The notes below the pieces were generated by a model that did not search any database, had not been told where the DNA came from, and saw nothing but the letters and a program-made list of their open reading frames with translations. The position numbers and the translations under genes are program-made. 64,000 nt of DNA from UBA1447 sp964612185 (GTDB lineage Bacteria; Bacillota; Clostridia; Oscillospirales; Acutalibacteraceae): positions 24,268 through 88,267 of the forward strand of contig CAZTCR010000010.1 in the NCBI GenBank assembly GCA_964612185.1. Reading direction: 5' to 3'. Positions 56,527 through 63,965 of this stretch are shown piece by piece (position 1 is the stretch's first letter; the number at the start of each line of letters is the position of its first letter).

Positions 56527-56685
56527 TTAATTTGATATCAACCTGTTCAAACCCTTTTTGGCACCGTCCAAGTCCCCGGAAAGAGCCTGACCTTTGAGGG
56601 TATGCATCTGCTGTTTTGTAAGTTTTTCGATTTGGGTTTTGAGCTTTTTGATAAAACAGTCAACTTCTCGATATTCATTACTCAT
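56527..56685 (-). CDS. Conserved-looking small protein (52 aa) of the redox block
   Basis: A 52-residue protein beginning MSNEYREVDCFIKKLKTQ and ending AKKGLNRLISN, with a central LTKQQMHTLKGQALSGDLDG. It is almost wholly helical, charged, with one cysteine near the N-terminus. AGGTGA precedes the ATG at 56685. Its place between the DUF134 gene and the NifX-like gene, in the same direction and with small gaps, supports it as a real gene. I recall similar small proteins next to DUF134 genes but cannot verify this here. Confidence 0.75.
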   Translation of the reverse strand: MSNEYREVDCFIKKLKTQIEKLTKQQMHTLKGQALSGDLDGAKKGLNRLISN

Positions 56686-56730
56686 TCAATATCACCTGCA
56701 AATATGATAATTTATTAAAAGCAACGGTAT

Positions 56731-57102
56731 TTATTTTTCCGCTTCAGCAATAGCCTTCCTGTTGCGGTGCTTATAACAGCCGCCGCAGGCACAGGCATTT
56801 TCAAGCCCGTCGCACAACTGATAATCGCCGCCTTCAATAAGGAGAACCTTGCCGTTTACCAAGGATTCTGACAGCTTTCTGCGTGCGTCAATATAGATGC
56901 CCTGCACCGTTGTGCGCGCGACATGCATCTGCCCCGCGCATTCCTCCTGCGTGAACCCTTCCAGGTCGATAAGCCGGATGGTTTCGTACTCGTCAACGCT
57001 CATGGTAATAAAATCATCTTCGATATCCGCAGCGTCAAGCGGTCCAAATCGCGCGCTGCCGGGCAAACAACAAACCTTTCTCCATTTTCTCGGCCTTGAC
57101 AT
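56731..57102 (-). CDS. DUF134-family DNA-binding regulator
   Basis: A 123-residue protein: MSRPRKWRKVCCLPG start, a sigma-70-region-4-like helix-turn-helix (GFTQEECAGQMHVARTTVQGIYIDARRKL), and a C-terminal cysteine cluster (CDGLENACACGGCYKH) that may bind a metal or Fe-S cluster. This is typical of the DUF134/UPF0251 family. As first gene of the block it is the probable regulator; paired GACATATG sites in its promoter suggest autoregulation. GGAGGTG lies close to the ATG. Confidence 0.9.
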   Translation of the reverse strand: MSRPRKWRKVCCLPGSARFGPLDAADIEDDFITMSVDEYETIRLIDLEGFTQEECAGQMHVARTTVQGIYIDARRKLSESLVNGKVLLIEGGDYQLCDGLENACACGGCYKHRNRKAIAEAEK

Positions 57103-57125
57103 AGGACACCTCCGTTAGTTTCTGA

Positions 57126-57176
57126 CATATGCCGGTATTGACTTCCATTATACGCTGTTTAGGACATATGTCAATA
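57126..57176 (-). promoter_or_regulatory. Promoter and twin operator-like sites of the DUF134 block
   Basis: On the minus strand TTGACA (57171-57176), 16-nt spacer, TATAAT (57149-57154). A perfect 10-bp palindrome GACATATGTC (57165-57174) overlaps the -35 box, and a one-mismatch copy GACATATGCC (57126-57135) lies about 14 nt beyond the -10, 39 bp centre to centre. Position fits repression or looping by the DUF134 protein. Confidence 0.65.
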
Positions 57177-57300
57177 ACTGCTTGAATAATATTTTCCGTT
57201 ATCTTAGAGTTGAAAATTTGCCTGCTGAATATTATAATAATGGCAAATCAAACTTTTCAAGCAAAAATGAAATTATAAGCGGAAAAGGACGGGTAAACAA

Positions 57301-58179
57301 ATGAAAAAAGGTTGGTTTATTATACTTGCGGTGGTGGTTTTGTCCCTCGCTGTGCTGTTGGTTGCGTCAAGATTTGGCTTTTATAACGATGCGTCGGGCT
57401 TTCATATTGTTAACAAAGATGCCGCGCAGATATTTGCAGATAAAGACGCGAGAAAGTTTGAGAACATTGAAATCAAAGCGGACAGCACCAATATAGAGTT
57501 CGTCACGGCGGATGATTATGGGTTTGAGTATATGACCAACAGTGCTGTTGATACCGTTTACAGCAACGAAAACGGTATACTTACCATCACACAGACGAGC
57601 AGAGGCAAACTCTTCAGCCTGAACCGGGGCGACAGAAATGATTACATCAAAATATATATCCCGGAAGAAGCTATGTTGAAAAATGTTGCCGTTACCGATT
57701 TCAGCGGCAATATTACCATCGACAGGCTTACGGCGGACAAATTAGAGATTAGCGCAACATCCGGCAACGCCGATATTAAAAACATACAGGCCGCTGCCGT
57801 GCTAATTGACAAAACAAGCGGTAATGTCACCATGGACAGTTGCAAAGCAGACAACCTGAATGTCAACTTAACCTCCGGCCATTTCAAGGCCAACAGCATG
57901 GACATGGGCGGTATGACCGTTCAGTTGACCAGCGGTAATGCGGAACTAAATGGGGAGCTCCGGGGTATAAACGATATCACAAGCATTTCCGGCAATGTCA
58001 CACTGAATATTCAGGGTGAAAAGAAGGATTATAACAGTAATATTTCTGTTGTCAGCGGCAATGTCAATGTGGACGGCAGCAGCACCAAGACCTATGAGTA
58101 CGAGAATGCCGATGCGGCAAATTCGCTAAAAATCAATGCCACCAGCGGCAATGTGACGGTGAATTTCAAAGGGCAGTAG
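57301..58179 (+). CDS. DUF4097-type membrane-anchored beta-repeat protein
   Basis: A 292-residue protein with an N-terminal membrane segment (GWFIILAVVVLSLAVLLVA) and a long outer part of repeated short strands, with a recurring S/T-G-N/H-x-x-x-x motif (DFSGNITIDRL, ATSGNADIKNI, KTSGNVTMDSC, LTSGHFKANSM, LTSGNAELNGE, SISGNVTLNIQ, VVSGNVNVDG, ATSGNVTVNF). This is the DUF4097 beta-helix-like fold, often linked with stress-sensing operons; the role is unknown. AAGGACGGG precedes the ATG. It stands alone. Confidence 0.85.
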   Translation: MKKGWFIILAVVVLSLAVLLVASRFGFYNDASGFHIVNKDAAQIFADKDARKFENIEIKADSTNIEFVTADDYGFEYMTNSAVDTVYSNENGILTITQTSRGKLFSLNRGDRNDYIKIYIPEEAMLKNVAVTDFSGNITIDRLTADKLEISATSGNADIKNIQAAAVLIDKTSGNVTMDSCKADNLNVNLTSGHFKANSMDMGGMTVQLTSGNAELNGELRGINDITSISGNVTLNIQGEKKDYNSNISVVSGNVNVDGSSTKTYEYENADAANSLKINATSGNVTVNFKGQ

Positions 58180-58215
58180 GAATAAAAAAAGGAATAAAAA
58201 ACGCAACACCGCTTA

Positions 58216-58244
58216 TTGTATAAACTGTTTTCAAGTGATATAAT
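58216..58244 (+). promoter_or_regulatory. Promoter of uppP
   Basis: TTGTAT (58216-58221), 17-nt spacer, TATAAT (58239-58244), 60 nt before the uppP start. Confidence 0.6.
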
Positions 58245-58304
58245 TTTGGGCGTTTGGCAACAGCCGGACGCCGGCTGAAAAATGATAACAACCCGGAGGG
58301 CAAT

Positions 58305-59159
58305 ATGGAGTTTTTTGAGATTTTAAAAGCGATCATTTTAGGTATAGTAGAGGGCGTCACCGAATGGCTGCCCATCAGCAGCACCGGGCATATGATTTTG
58401 GTTGAAGAATTTCTGAATCTTAAGGTATCAAATGATCCGGAAGCGGCAAAAGCGTTTATGGAAATGTTCCGCGTGGTGATTCAGCTCGGCGCCATCATGG
58501 CGGTTGTTGTTCTTTATTTCAATAAGCTCAACCCTTTTGCGCTCAAGAAAACGCCGCTCGAAAAGAAAAACACCTGGACACTTTGGTTTAAAGTGGCTGC
58601 CGCGTCTATCCCTGCGGGCATCGTCGGCGTATTATTTGACGACAAAATCGACGAATTGTTTTATAACCCCTGGACGGTGGCTGTAACGCTTATTCTTTAC
58701 GGCATATTATTCATTTTTATCGAAAACCGCAACAAAAATCGCGAACCAAAGACAAAAACGCTTCAGGATTTAACCTATCAAACCGCGCTGATAATCGGCG
58801 TGTTTCAAATGCTCGCGCTCATTCCCGGCACCTCGCGTTCGGGCGCGACCATCGTCGGCGCAATTCTGATTGGTACATCCCGTTCGGTAGCGGCGGAGTT
58901 CACCTTTTTCCTCGCCATCCCCGCTATGGCAGCTGCGAGTTTGATGAAAATGGTTAAGTTCGGGTTTGATTATACCGGTTCAGAGCTGGTTATTCTCATC
59001 ACCGGGATGCTGGTCGCCTTCGCTGTTTCAGTTTTCGCGATTAAATTTTTGGTGGGTTACATCAAAAAGCACGACTTCAAAGTGTTCGGCTGGTATCGGA
59101 TAGCGCTTGGCGCGGTTGTGATTATTTATTTTGTTGCACAAAATGCGATAAACAAGTAA
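58305..59159 (+). CDS. uppP: Undecaprenyl-diphosphatase
   Basis: A 284-residue polytopic membrane enzyme that recycles undecaprenyl pyrophosphate in cell-wall synthesis and gives bacitracin tolerance. The two catalytic blocks are GIVEGVTEWLPISSTGHMIL near the N-terminus and IPGTSRSGATIVGAIL in the second half. The frame extends 17 codons upstream, but the start at 58305 has GGAGGG 6 nt in front and begins the first helix. Confidence 0.95.
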   Translation: MEFFEILKAIILGIVEGVTEWLPISSTGHMILVEEFLNLKVSNDPEAAKAFMEMFRVVIQLGAIMAVVVLYFNKLNPFALKKTPLEKKNTWTLWFKVAAASIPAGIVGVLFDDKIDELFYNPWTVAVTLILYGILFIFIENRNKNREPKTKTLQDLTYQTALIIGVFQMLALIPGTSRSGATIVGAILIGTSRSVAAEFTFFLAIPAMAAASLMKMVKFGFDYTGSELVILITGMLVAFAVSVFAIKFLVGYIKKHDFKVFGWYRIALGAVVIIYFVAQNAINK

Positions 59160-59196
59160 ATATCGCCTATATAAGTCAAAATCTGATAGTTTAAAT

Positions 59197-59240
59197 GCGG
59201 CAGCCCTGTGATTTTACGCACAGGGCTGCCCGGTTTTTCA
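59197..59240 (+). terminator. Terminator of uppP and left copy of a 35-bp direct repeat
   Basis: GGCAGCCCTGTG and CACAGGGCTGCC form a 12-bp stem with an 8-nt loop and a T-run. The 35 nt 59197-59231 match 60991-61025 at 32 positions in the same orientation, so the HipBST module is bracketed by this repeat. Confidence 0.85.
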
Positions 59241-59356
59241 CTTGTCAATTATTACGCCTCATTACTGCCGTGGTCTTCGCTTTGCCGGTCTTTTCCGTCG
59301 GCTTCGCTGTCTTGTGCATTATCGAACATTCCTTGGATTGATTGCATTTGAATTTT

Positions 59357-60301
59357 TTACAACGCTGATATTCTCTCCTTTATCAGCGTTGCAAGCCTTT
59401 CCTTCATGGGGGTGGGCAACAGTGATTCCTCACACATCGAAACAAACTTCATTTGCATTGAAACAAGTTTACCGATCATTTTTTCAGCGGAAATTTTTGG
59501 AATATTACACCCGTCAGCGAAAACAAGAAAATCTTTCTTGCGAATATTGCTTTTTTTACCGTTCACAGCCAAAGCGAATTGCTCTTTATCTTCGGGCATA
59601 ATCACGTTGACTGGAAGCAAATCATATGCAGGTGAAAGAATGTATTCGCCGGTGCCTTCATTGGTTTCAAGCAGAGAAAAGTTTTTAAGGTGCATATCCG
59701 AATTGCCGACAATGAAGGAAAACACTAACCGCATAAATAGTTCTGTCATATCAAGGCCTTTGCGTGATGAATATTTCTCAATTATTTTGGCACAGCGTTC
59801 GTAAGAGCCTTTGTATTTATCCTGTGTCGACCGTAAGTCAAGTTGACAGAAATCTTCCATTGCAAGCATTTGAGTTTTCTGCTGCGTGAACACGCGGTCA
59901 ACACGTTTTGTTATATATGCAAGGCTGTCCCCATTCCTCACGAGGGCATTAGGCACAGTTGATATCCCGCTGGCAGCGGCCATACGCATGACAAGCTGTT
60001 CCGATTCTGGCAGAGATTCAAATTCCTTAACCTGCGGCTTGAGTATATATCCCGTCGGGTAATCCACAATCGTCAGCCGACACTTTCCTGCATTGGGGTA
60101 AAGATGAAGCGACAGCTTCTTTTGCACGCCCGGAACGGTATATCCTTTATTGGTACTCTCTGTCGCAAGAAATTCCAGCGTTTTTTCATTCAAGTCAATC
60201 TCTGGCATTTCAGTCGTTCCAAAAAAGCGTTTAACACATGCGTTATGCCAGCCTGAAGTATTATTGGAGGCAAGCAATTTTCCGCAACATAAACAATTCA
60301 T
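59357..60301 (-). CDS. hipT: HipT kinase toxin of a tripartite HipBST system
   Basis: A 314-residue HipA-like Ser/Thr kinase lacking the N-terminal subdomain-1 of HipA. It starts with a small cysteine motif (CLCCGKLL, then WHNACVKRFFG). The Gly-rich loop is YTVPGVQKKLS (residues 54-64), the catalytic loop GNSDMHLKNFSLL and the metal-binding block SPAYDLLP. HipT of E. coli phosphorylates tryptophanyl-tRNA synthetase. In that protein the loop has an SIS motif; here the matching residues are Thr-Val-Pro, so autophosphorylation may differ. Overlaps hipS by 4 nt (ATGA). Confidence 0.9.
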   Translation of the reverse strand: MNCLCCGKLLASNNTSGWHNACVKRFFGTTEMPEIDLNEKTLEFLATESTNKGYTVPGVQKKLSLHLYPNAGKCRLTIVDYPTGYILKPQVKEFESLPESEQLVMRMAAASGISTVPNALVRNGDSLAYITKRVDRVFTQQKTQMLAMEDFCQLDLRSTQDKYKGSYERCAKIIEKYSSRKGLDMTELFMRLVFSFIVGNSDMHLKNFSLLETNEGTGEYILSPAYDLLPVNVIMPEDKEQFALAVNGKKSNIRKKDFLVFADGCNIPKISAEKMIGKLVSMQMKFVSMCEESLLPTPMKERLATLIKERISAL

Positions 60302-60630
60302 ATGCGCTCCCCCCTAACACTGACATTTCCGATGCTGTCTTTGCAAGCAACAAGCAGCAATCCGAAACGGTCATTCACATTAATCTTCCAATTACGGGTG
60401 ACCACATCTAAAAGCCAGCCTTCGGGTATAAGCCCGTCAAAAAACGAAAATAAAGTATTGGATAGATAGCTTTCAGCCTGCAAAGGCAGTGTAAGTGAAA
60501 CTTGACTTGCATTTTCGCCGGTAAGATAATTTGAATCATAGGTAAATGAATAACCCGCATCGGTTTCTTTCAGTTCACCGGCGAAGGTGTTTCGGACATA
60601 TATGTAGGCGGTTCTGAATGAATCCATCAT
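60298..60630 (-). CDS. hipS: HipS, antitoxin-like small subunit of HipBST
   Basis: A 110-residue protein corresponding to the N-subdomain-1 of HipA: begins AYIYVRNTFAGELKETDAGY and continues SLTLPLQAESYLSNTLFSFFDGLIPEGWLLDVV, the HipA N1 signature. In the E. coli tripartite system the separated HipS is the antitoxin that silences HipT. Size, place and 4-nt overlaps with both neighbours match that order. Confidence 0.9.
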   Translation of the reverse strand: MMDSFRTAYIYVRNTFAGELKETDAGYSFTYDSNYLTGENASQVSLTLPLQAESYLSNTLFSFFDGLIPEGWLLDVVTRNWKINVNDRFGLLLVACKDSIGNVSVRGERI

Positions 60631-60830
60631 TTCTCACCCTTCTTCCCCGGAATAGCTTCCATACCAAACATGGAAAGCGCTACATTTACTTTATCCAGTC
60701 GAACTGTTTTTTTCCCTTGTTCCAACTCCCGAACAAAACGAAGCCCTAAGCCGGATCGTATGGCAAATTCTTCTTGCGTAAGGCCAGCCATTTTCCTGTT
60801 CTCTTTTATAAACTTGTTAATTTCGTTCAT
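60627..60830 (-). CDS. hipB: HipB, DNA-binding subunit of HipBST
   Basis: A 67-residue Xre-type helix-turn-helix protein (FIKENRKMAGLTQEEFAIRSG, then RFVRELEQGKKTVRLDKV). It should bind the operators in front of the operon and add to HipT inhibition. The ATG at 60830 has GGAGGCG at 5 nt; the longer ORF start has no support. Overlaps hipS by ATGA. Confidence 0.9.
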   Translation of the reverse strand: MNEINKFIKENRKMAGLTQEEFAIRSGLGLRFVRELEQGKKTVRLDKVNVALSMFGMEAIPGKKGEK

Positions 60831-60865
60831 GTTATCGCCTCCAATAATACTAATCACATGTATAC

Positions 60866-60967
60866 ATTATACCCTTTAGGGGTTATTGTCAACAGAATTT
60901 ATAAAAAAGTCCCGAAAGGGTGTGATTGTTCAATATATCATTTTATTTATACCTATTAGGGTATAAA
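60866..60967 (-). promoter_or_regulatory. hipBST promoter with two operator-like inverted repeats
   Basis: On the minus strand TTGACA (60887-60892) and TATAAT (60866-60871) lie 15 nt apart. TATACC-N6-GGGTTA (60868-60885) lies across the -10 and spacer. A better copy, TTTATACC-N6-GGTATAAA with perfect 8-bp arms (60946-60967), lies 61 bp upstream of the promoter side. The form recalls the HipB operator TATCC-N8-GGATA. Both are likely HipB sites. Confidence 0.68.
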
Positions 60968-60982
60968 AAATACTTATAACAA

Positions 60983-61025
60983 GCTAAAAAGCGGCAGCCC
61001 TGTGATTTTACTCACAGAGCTGCTC
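60983..61025 (-). terminator. Terminator of the DUF2680-like gene and right copy of the direct repeat
   Basis: On the minus strand GCAGCTCTGTG and CACAGGGCTGC pair (one wobble) around an 8-nt loop, followed by CGCTTTTTAG, 16 nt after the stop codon. 60991-61025 matches the uppP terminator region 59197-59231 at 32 of 35 positions. Confidence 0.8.
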
Positions 61026-61040
61026 ATCTTTACCCGGTGA

Positions 61041-61457
61041 TTAGTCCGCGCAGTTACCGCAGTTGCCTTGGCCTTGGTTGCCTTGTCTGTTGCCTTGGCG
61101 TTCGCCTGTGCCGTTGCAGTTGCCGTTATTGCCTTGCCCTTTGCCGTTCATGCCGCCAAAGCCGGCACCGAACTTTTGACCGATTTTTGCCGAGCCTGTT
61201 CCGTCACAGGTTTCTTGGGCGGATTCGAGCGCTGCGATGATTTCGTCCGCTTTTTCCTGCGTCATGGTTCCGGCTTGAACCTTTGCAGCAAGGAAATCCT
61301 TCTTGTCCTGCAGGCGTTCCGCTTTGTTTTCGGCGGTGCATACCGTTGCGGGTGCAGCATCTGCTGCGGGTTCGTTTACCGCAAACGCGGTAAGGGATGT
61401 TGCGCCAAGCGCGAGTACCACTGAACCGATGATGAGTCCTCTTTTGATCTTTGTCAT
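61041..61457 (-). CDS. Secreted DUF2680-like protein with Gly/Asn/Gln-rich tail
   Basis: A 138-residue exported protein. Signal peptide MTKIKRGLIIGSVVLALGA is followed by a helical domain with the block DFLAAKVQAGTMTQEKADEIIAAL, typical of DUF2680/YckD proteins, and a tail rich in Gly, Asn and Gln (KGQGNNGNCNG onwards) with paired cysteines at the end (CGNCAD). The role is unknown; it lies divergent from a two-component system, an arrangement that suggests co-regulation. The ATG at 61457 has GGAGG 9 nt upstream. Confidence 0.78.
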   Translation of the reverse strand: MTKIKRGLIIGSVVLALGATSLTAFAVNEPAADAAPATVCTAENKAERLQDKKDFLAAKVQAGTMTQEKADEIIAALESAQETCDGTGSAKIGQKFGAGFGGMNGKGQGNNGNCNGTGERQGNRQGNQGQGNCGNCAD

Positions 61458-61536
61458 TTGAAATGACCTCCTTTTGTTTGGGGATTTATTTAGCAACTCG
61501 TTTGCTATGTCACCATCATACCGAATGTGTGTGGCA

Positions 61537-61594
61537 AAAGTGTGTTTTTTATTCATTGAATCTGTGATACTTTTTTTATCAAAAAACACACTTT
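61537..61594. promoter_or_regulatory. 14-bp inverted half-sites in the divergent control region
   Basis: AAAGTGTGTTTTTT (61537-61550) and AAAAAACACACTTT (61581-61594) are perfect inverted copies with a 30-nt spacer. The position between the DUF2680-like gene and the response regulator suggests a binding site for the latter; alternatively a terminator-like structure. Confidence 0.5.
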
Positions 61595-61625
61595 CGTCAC
61601 ATTGTTATTCTATAATGGTATAATA

Positions 61626-61650
61626 GTAACAAAATCTAAGATTTTGTTAC
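61626..61650. promoter_or_regulatory. Perfect 12-bp inverted repeat following a TATAAT box
   Basis: GTAACAAAATCT-A-AGATTTTGTTAC. Two TATAAT-like boxes stand directly upstream (61612-61625), so this would be the first RNA segment or a repressor site over the transcription start. Confidence 0.5.
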
Positions 61651-61709
61651 ACTTTGAAGAATTCCTGTCGGGCGCTGCCCTTCCTGCCGCGCGGCGGCAT
61701 CGGTATTCT

Positions 61710-61739
61710 TTGTATAGGTGCTGTATTTTATGGTATAAT
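61710..61739 (+). promoter_or_regulatory. Possible promoter of the two-component operon
   Basis: TTGTAT (61710-61715), 18-nt spacer, TATAAT (61734-61739), 30 nt before the response-regulator start. Confidence 0.5.
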
Positions 61740-61769
61740 ATGATAGATGTAAATCAGGGGGTGATTGAT

Positions 61770-62465
61770 ATGCCGACCATCTTAATAGCAGACGACAACA
61801 AGCAAATCAGCTCGATTTTGGAAGAGTACGCTAAAAAAGAAGGGTACACAACCAGAATCGCAGGGGACGGGCTTGAAGCCATCGAATTATTTCACAAGGC
61901 TTCGCCGGATATCGTCTTACTCGATGTGATGATGCCCAAAATGGACGGGTTTGAGGTCTGCCGTGAAATTCGAAAAACCTCCAACACACCCGTCATCATG
62001 ATTACCGCCAGGGGAGAAGACTTTGAAAAAATCATGGGGCTTGATATCGGCGCGGATGATTATATGGTCAAACCCTTTTCGCCCGGTGAGGTAATGGCGA
62101 GGGTTCGGGCGGTTTTGCGCCGAATGACAAATACGGATACAAAAAAGGTGCAGATATTTTCTTTTGACAATCTATCTGTTAACTTAGATGATTACACGGT
62201 AACGGTTAACGAGCAGAATGTATCTTTGACAAAGAAAGAGATTGAGCTTCTATGGACACTGGCGACAAACAAAAACAAAGTATTCTCCCGCGAAAACCTG
62301 CTCAACAGTCTTTGGGGGTATGACTACTTTGGGGACAGCCGCACAGTAGATTCGCATATCAAACGCCTGCGCGCCAAACTTGATGAATTCGAACACGACA
62401 ACTGGGAGATTAAAACAATTTGGGGTGTCGGGTATAAATTCGAGGTGGCAATCAATGAACAATAG
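61770..62465 (+). CDS. OmpR/PhoB-family response regulator
   Basis: A 231-residue regulator: receiver domain with acidic DD pair (ILIADDNKQ), phospho-acceptor in VLLDVMMPKMDG, conserved ITARGE and KPF; C-terminal winged helix (LTKKEIELLWTL, SRENLLNSLWG, RTVDSHIKRLRAKL). GGGGGTG lies 6 nt before the ATG at 61770; the longer frame has no support. It overlaps the kinase gene by 11 nt. Confidence 0.95.
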   Translation: MPTILIADDNKQISSILEEYAKKEGYTTRIAGDGLEAIELFHKASPDIVLLDVMMPKMDGFEVCREIRKTSNTPVIMITARGEDFEKIMGLDIGADDYMVKPFSPGEVMARVRAVLRRMTNTDTKKVQIFSFDNLSVNLDDYTVTVNEQNVSLTKKEIELLWTLATNKNKVFSRENLLNSLWGYDYFGDSRTVDSHIKRLRAKLDEFEHDNWEIKTIWGVGYKFEVAINEQ

Positions 62466-63897
62466 AATTGCTCTGAAGCTGACCCTGTATTTTTCGGCAG
62501 TCATCCTGCTGTTTTCGGTTATTATCGGCGGGATATTCATGGTGCTTTTCAGGAGCCACACCATTGAGCTTTATAAGACCGATTTGGAAAAACGCGCGTT
62601 GTCGATTGCCGCTACGCTTTCGGAGGCTTATGGCGAAAATGGAGGAAGCGCGGGGAACAGGTCGGGCGCGGGCAAACAAGGCGGATACGGCGCCTATCTG
62701 CGTGCTTTGGATAAAGTCGCCTTCAGTGATGTTTGGGTGGTGGACGAAGACCTGGAGCTGATAACAAACGGCAGAATGGGCAGCGGCACATACAGTTATG
62801 CCGATTTGCCGCAGGATGCGGAAACGGTTGTGGATAGAGTCTTTACGGGTGAAACCGCTTTCAGCGAAGGTTTCAGCAATCTTTTGGAAAAACCTTCATT
62901 AACCGTCGGCACCCCCATTTATGCGGGGGGAAAGGTTGTAGGCGCACTGCTGCTTCATTCCCCGGTGGAAGGTATTACCAAGGCAACAGCGCAAGGCTTT
63001 TATATGTTAGCCATCAGTATGTTCGCGGCGCTGGCGTTGGCAATCATTCTTTCGGTTTTTCTTTCCTTATCCTTTACAAAGCCCTTGCGTAAAATGAAGA
63101 ACACTGCCGCTCAGCTGGCAGAGGGCGACTACAGCGCGAAGACCGGGGTTGTGCAAAAAGATGAGATCGGCGAGCTCGCCGCCGCCATTGATGTGTTGAG
63201 CGAACAACTCGGGCTCGCATCGCAGGAAAGCGAACGATTGCTGCAGTTGCGGCGGGATTTTGTCGCCAACATATCACACGAACTCCGAACGCCGGTGACG
63301 GTGATTCGCGGTTCGCTTGAGGCACTTTGCGACAAGGTTGTCACAGACCCGGCGCAGGTGGAAACCTATCACAGCCAAATGCTGGCCGAGAGCATCTTTT
63401 TGCAGCGGCTGGTGGATGACCTGCTGGACTTGTCCCGCCTGCAAAACCCCGATTTTAAAATCGAGACGCAGGAACTGAGTCTATGTGATGTGTTAAACGA
63501 TGTGGTGAGAACCGGACAGCATATGGCAGGGATGAAAAATGTTGAGGTCGCAGCGGAGCTGGACACAGAAAACTGCACGGTAACGGGCGACCACGGCAGG
63601 CTGCGCCAAATGTTTTTGGTTGTGCTGGACAACGCCATAAAATTTTCTTATCAAAACGGCATTGTCAAAGTAACGCTTAAAGATAAAACCGTTACCATCA
63701 AAGATAACGGTATCGGGATTGTGAAAGATGATTTGCCGCATATCTTCGACCGTTTTTATTCGGTGAAATCGGCGGAAAACAAAAAGGGTACGGGGCTCGG
63801 GCTCTCGATTGCCAAACAGATAGCAGACAGGCATCATATTGAAATTGAAGTGGACAGTAAACAAAACGAGGGTACGCAGTTTACTTTTAAATTTTAG
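62455..63897 (+). CDS. Sensor histidine kinase
   Basis: A 480-residue membrane kinase: helix 1 (LTLYFSAVILLFSVIIGG), an extracytoplasmic sensor domain of about 150 residues, helix 2 (LAISMFAALALAIILSVF), HAMP (LRKMKNTAAQLAEGDYS), H box FVANISHELRTPVTVI, then N box VLDNAIKFSY, G1 IKDNGIGI, F box FDRFY and G2 GTGLGLSIAK. The sensor domain begins with a Gly/Ser-rich stretch (GENGGSAGNRSGAG) that looks flexible. Start at 62455 has GAGGTGG upstream. Target and signal are unknown; the neighbouring DUF2680-like gene is a candidate. Confidence 0.95.
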   Translation: MNNRIALKLTLYFSAVILLFSVIIGGIFMVLFRSHTIELYKTDLEKRALSIAATLSEAYGENGGSAGNRSGAGKQGGYGAYLRALDKVAFSDVWVVDEDLELITNGRMGSGTYSYADLPQDAETVVDRVFTGETAFSEGFSNLLEKPSLTVGTPIYAGGKVVGALLLHSPVEGITKATAQGFYMLAISMFAALALAIILSVFLSLSFTKPLRKMKNTAAQLAEGDYSAKTGVVQKDEIGELAAAIDVLSEQLGLASQESERLLQLRRDFVANISHELRTPVTVIRGSLEALCDKVVTDPAQVETYHSQMLAESIFLQRLVDDLLDLSRLQNPDFKIETQELSLCDVLNDVVRTGQHMAGMKNVEVAAELDTENCTVTGDHGRLRQMFLVVLDNAIKFSYQNGIVKVTLKDKTVTIKDNGIGIVKDDLPHIFDRFYSVKSAENKKGTGLGLSIAKQIADRHHIEIEVDSKQNEGTQFTFKF

Positions 63898-63911
63898 ATA
63901 CAAAAACAAAG

Positions 63912-63950
63912 AAAACCCTTAAAGCGTTATGCCTTAAGGGTTTTGTCTTG
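63912..63950 (+). terminator. Terminator of the two-component operon
   Basis: AAAACCCTTAA and TTAAGGGTTTT form an 11-bp stem with T-run, 14 nt after the stop codon. Confidence 0.88.
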
Positions 63951-63965
63951 GTATTAACCAATAAA

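Noticed and set aside
59197..61025. Complete mobile element carrying HipBST
   Set aside because: Direct repeats are present but no integrase, transposase or attachment-type tRNA; kept only as a possible cassette.
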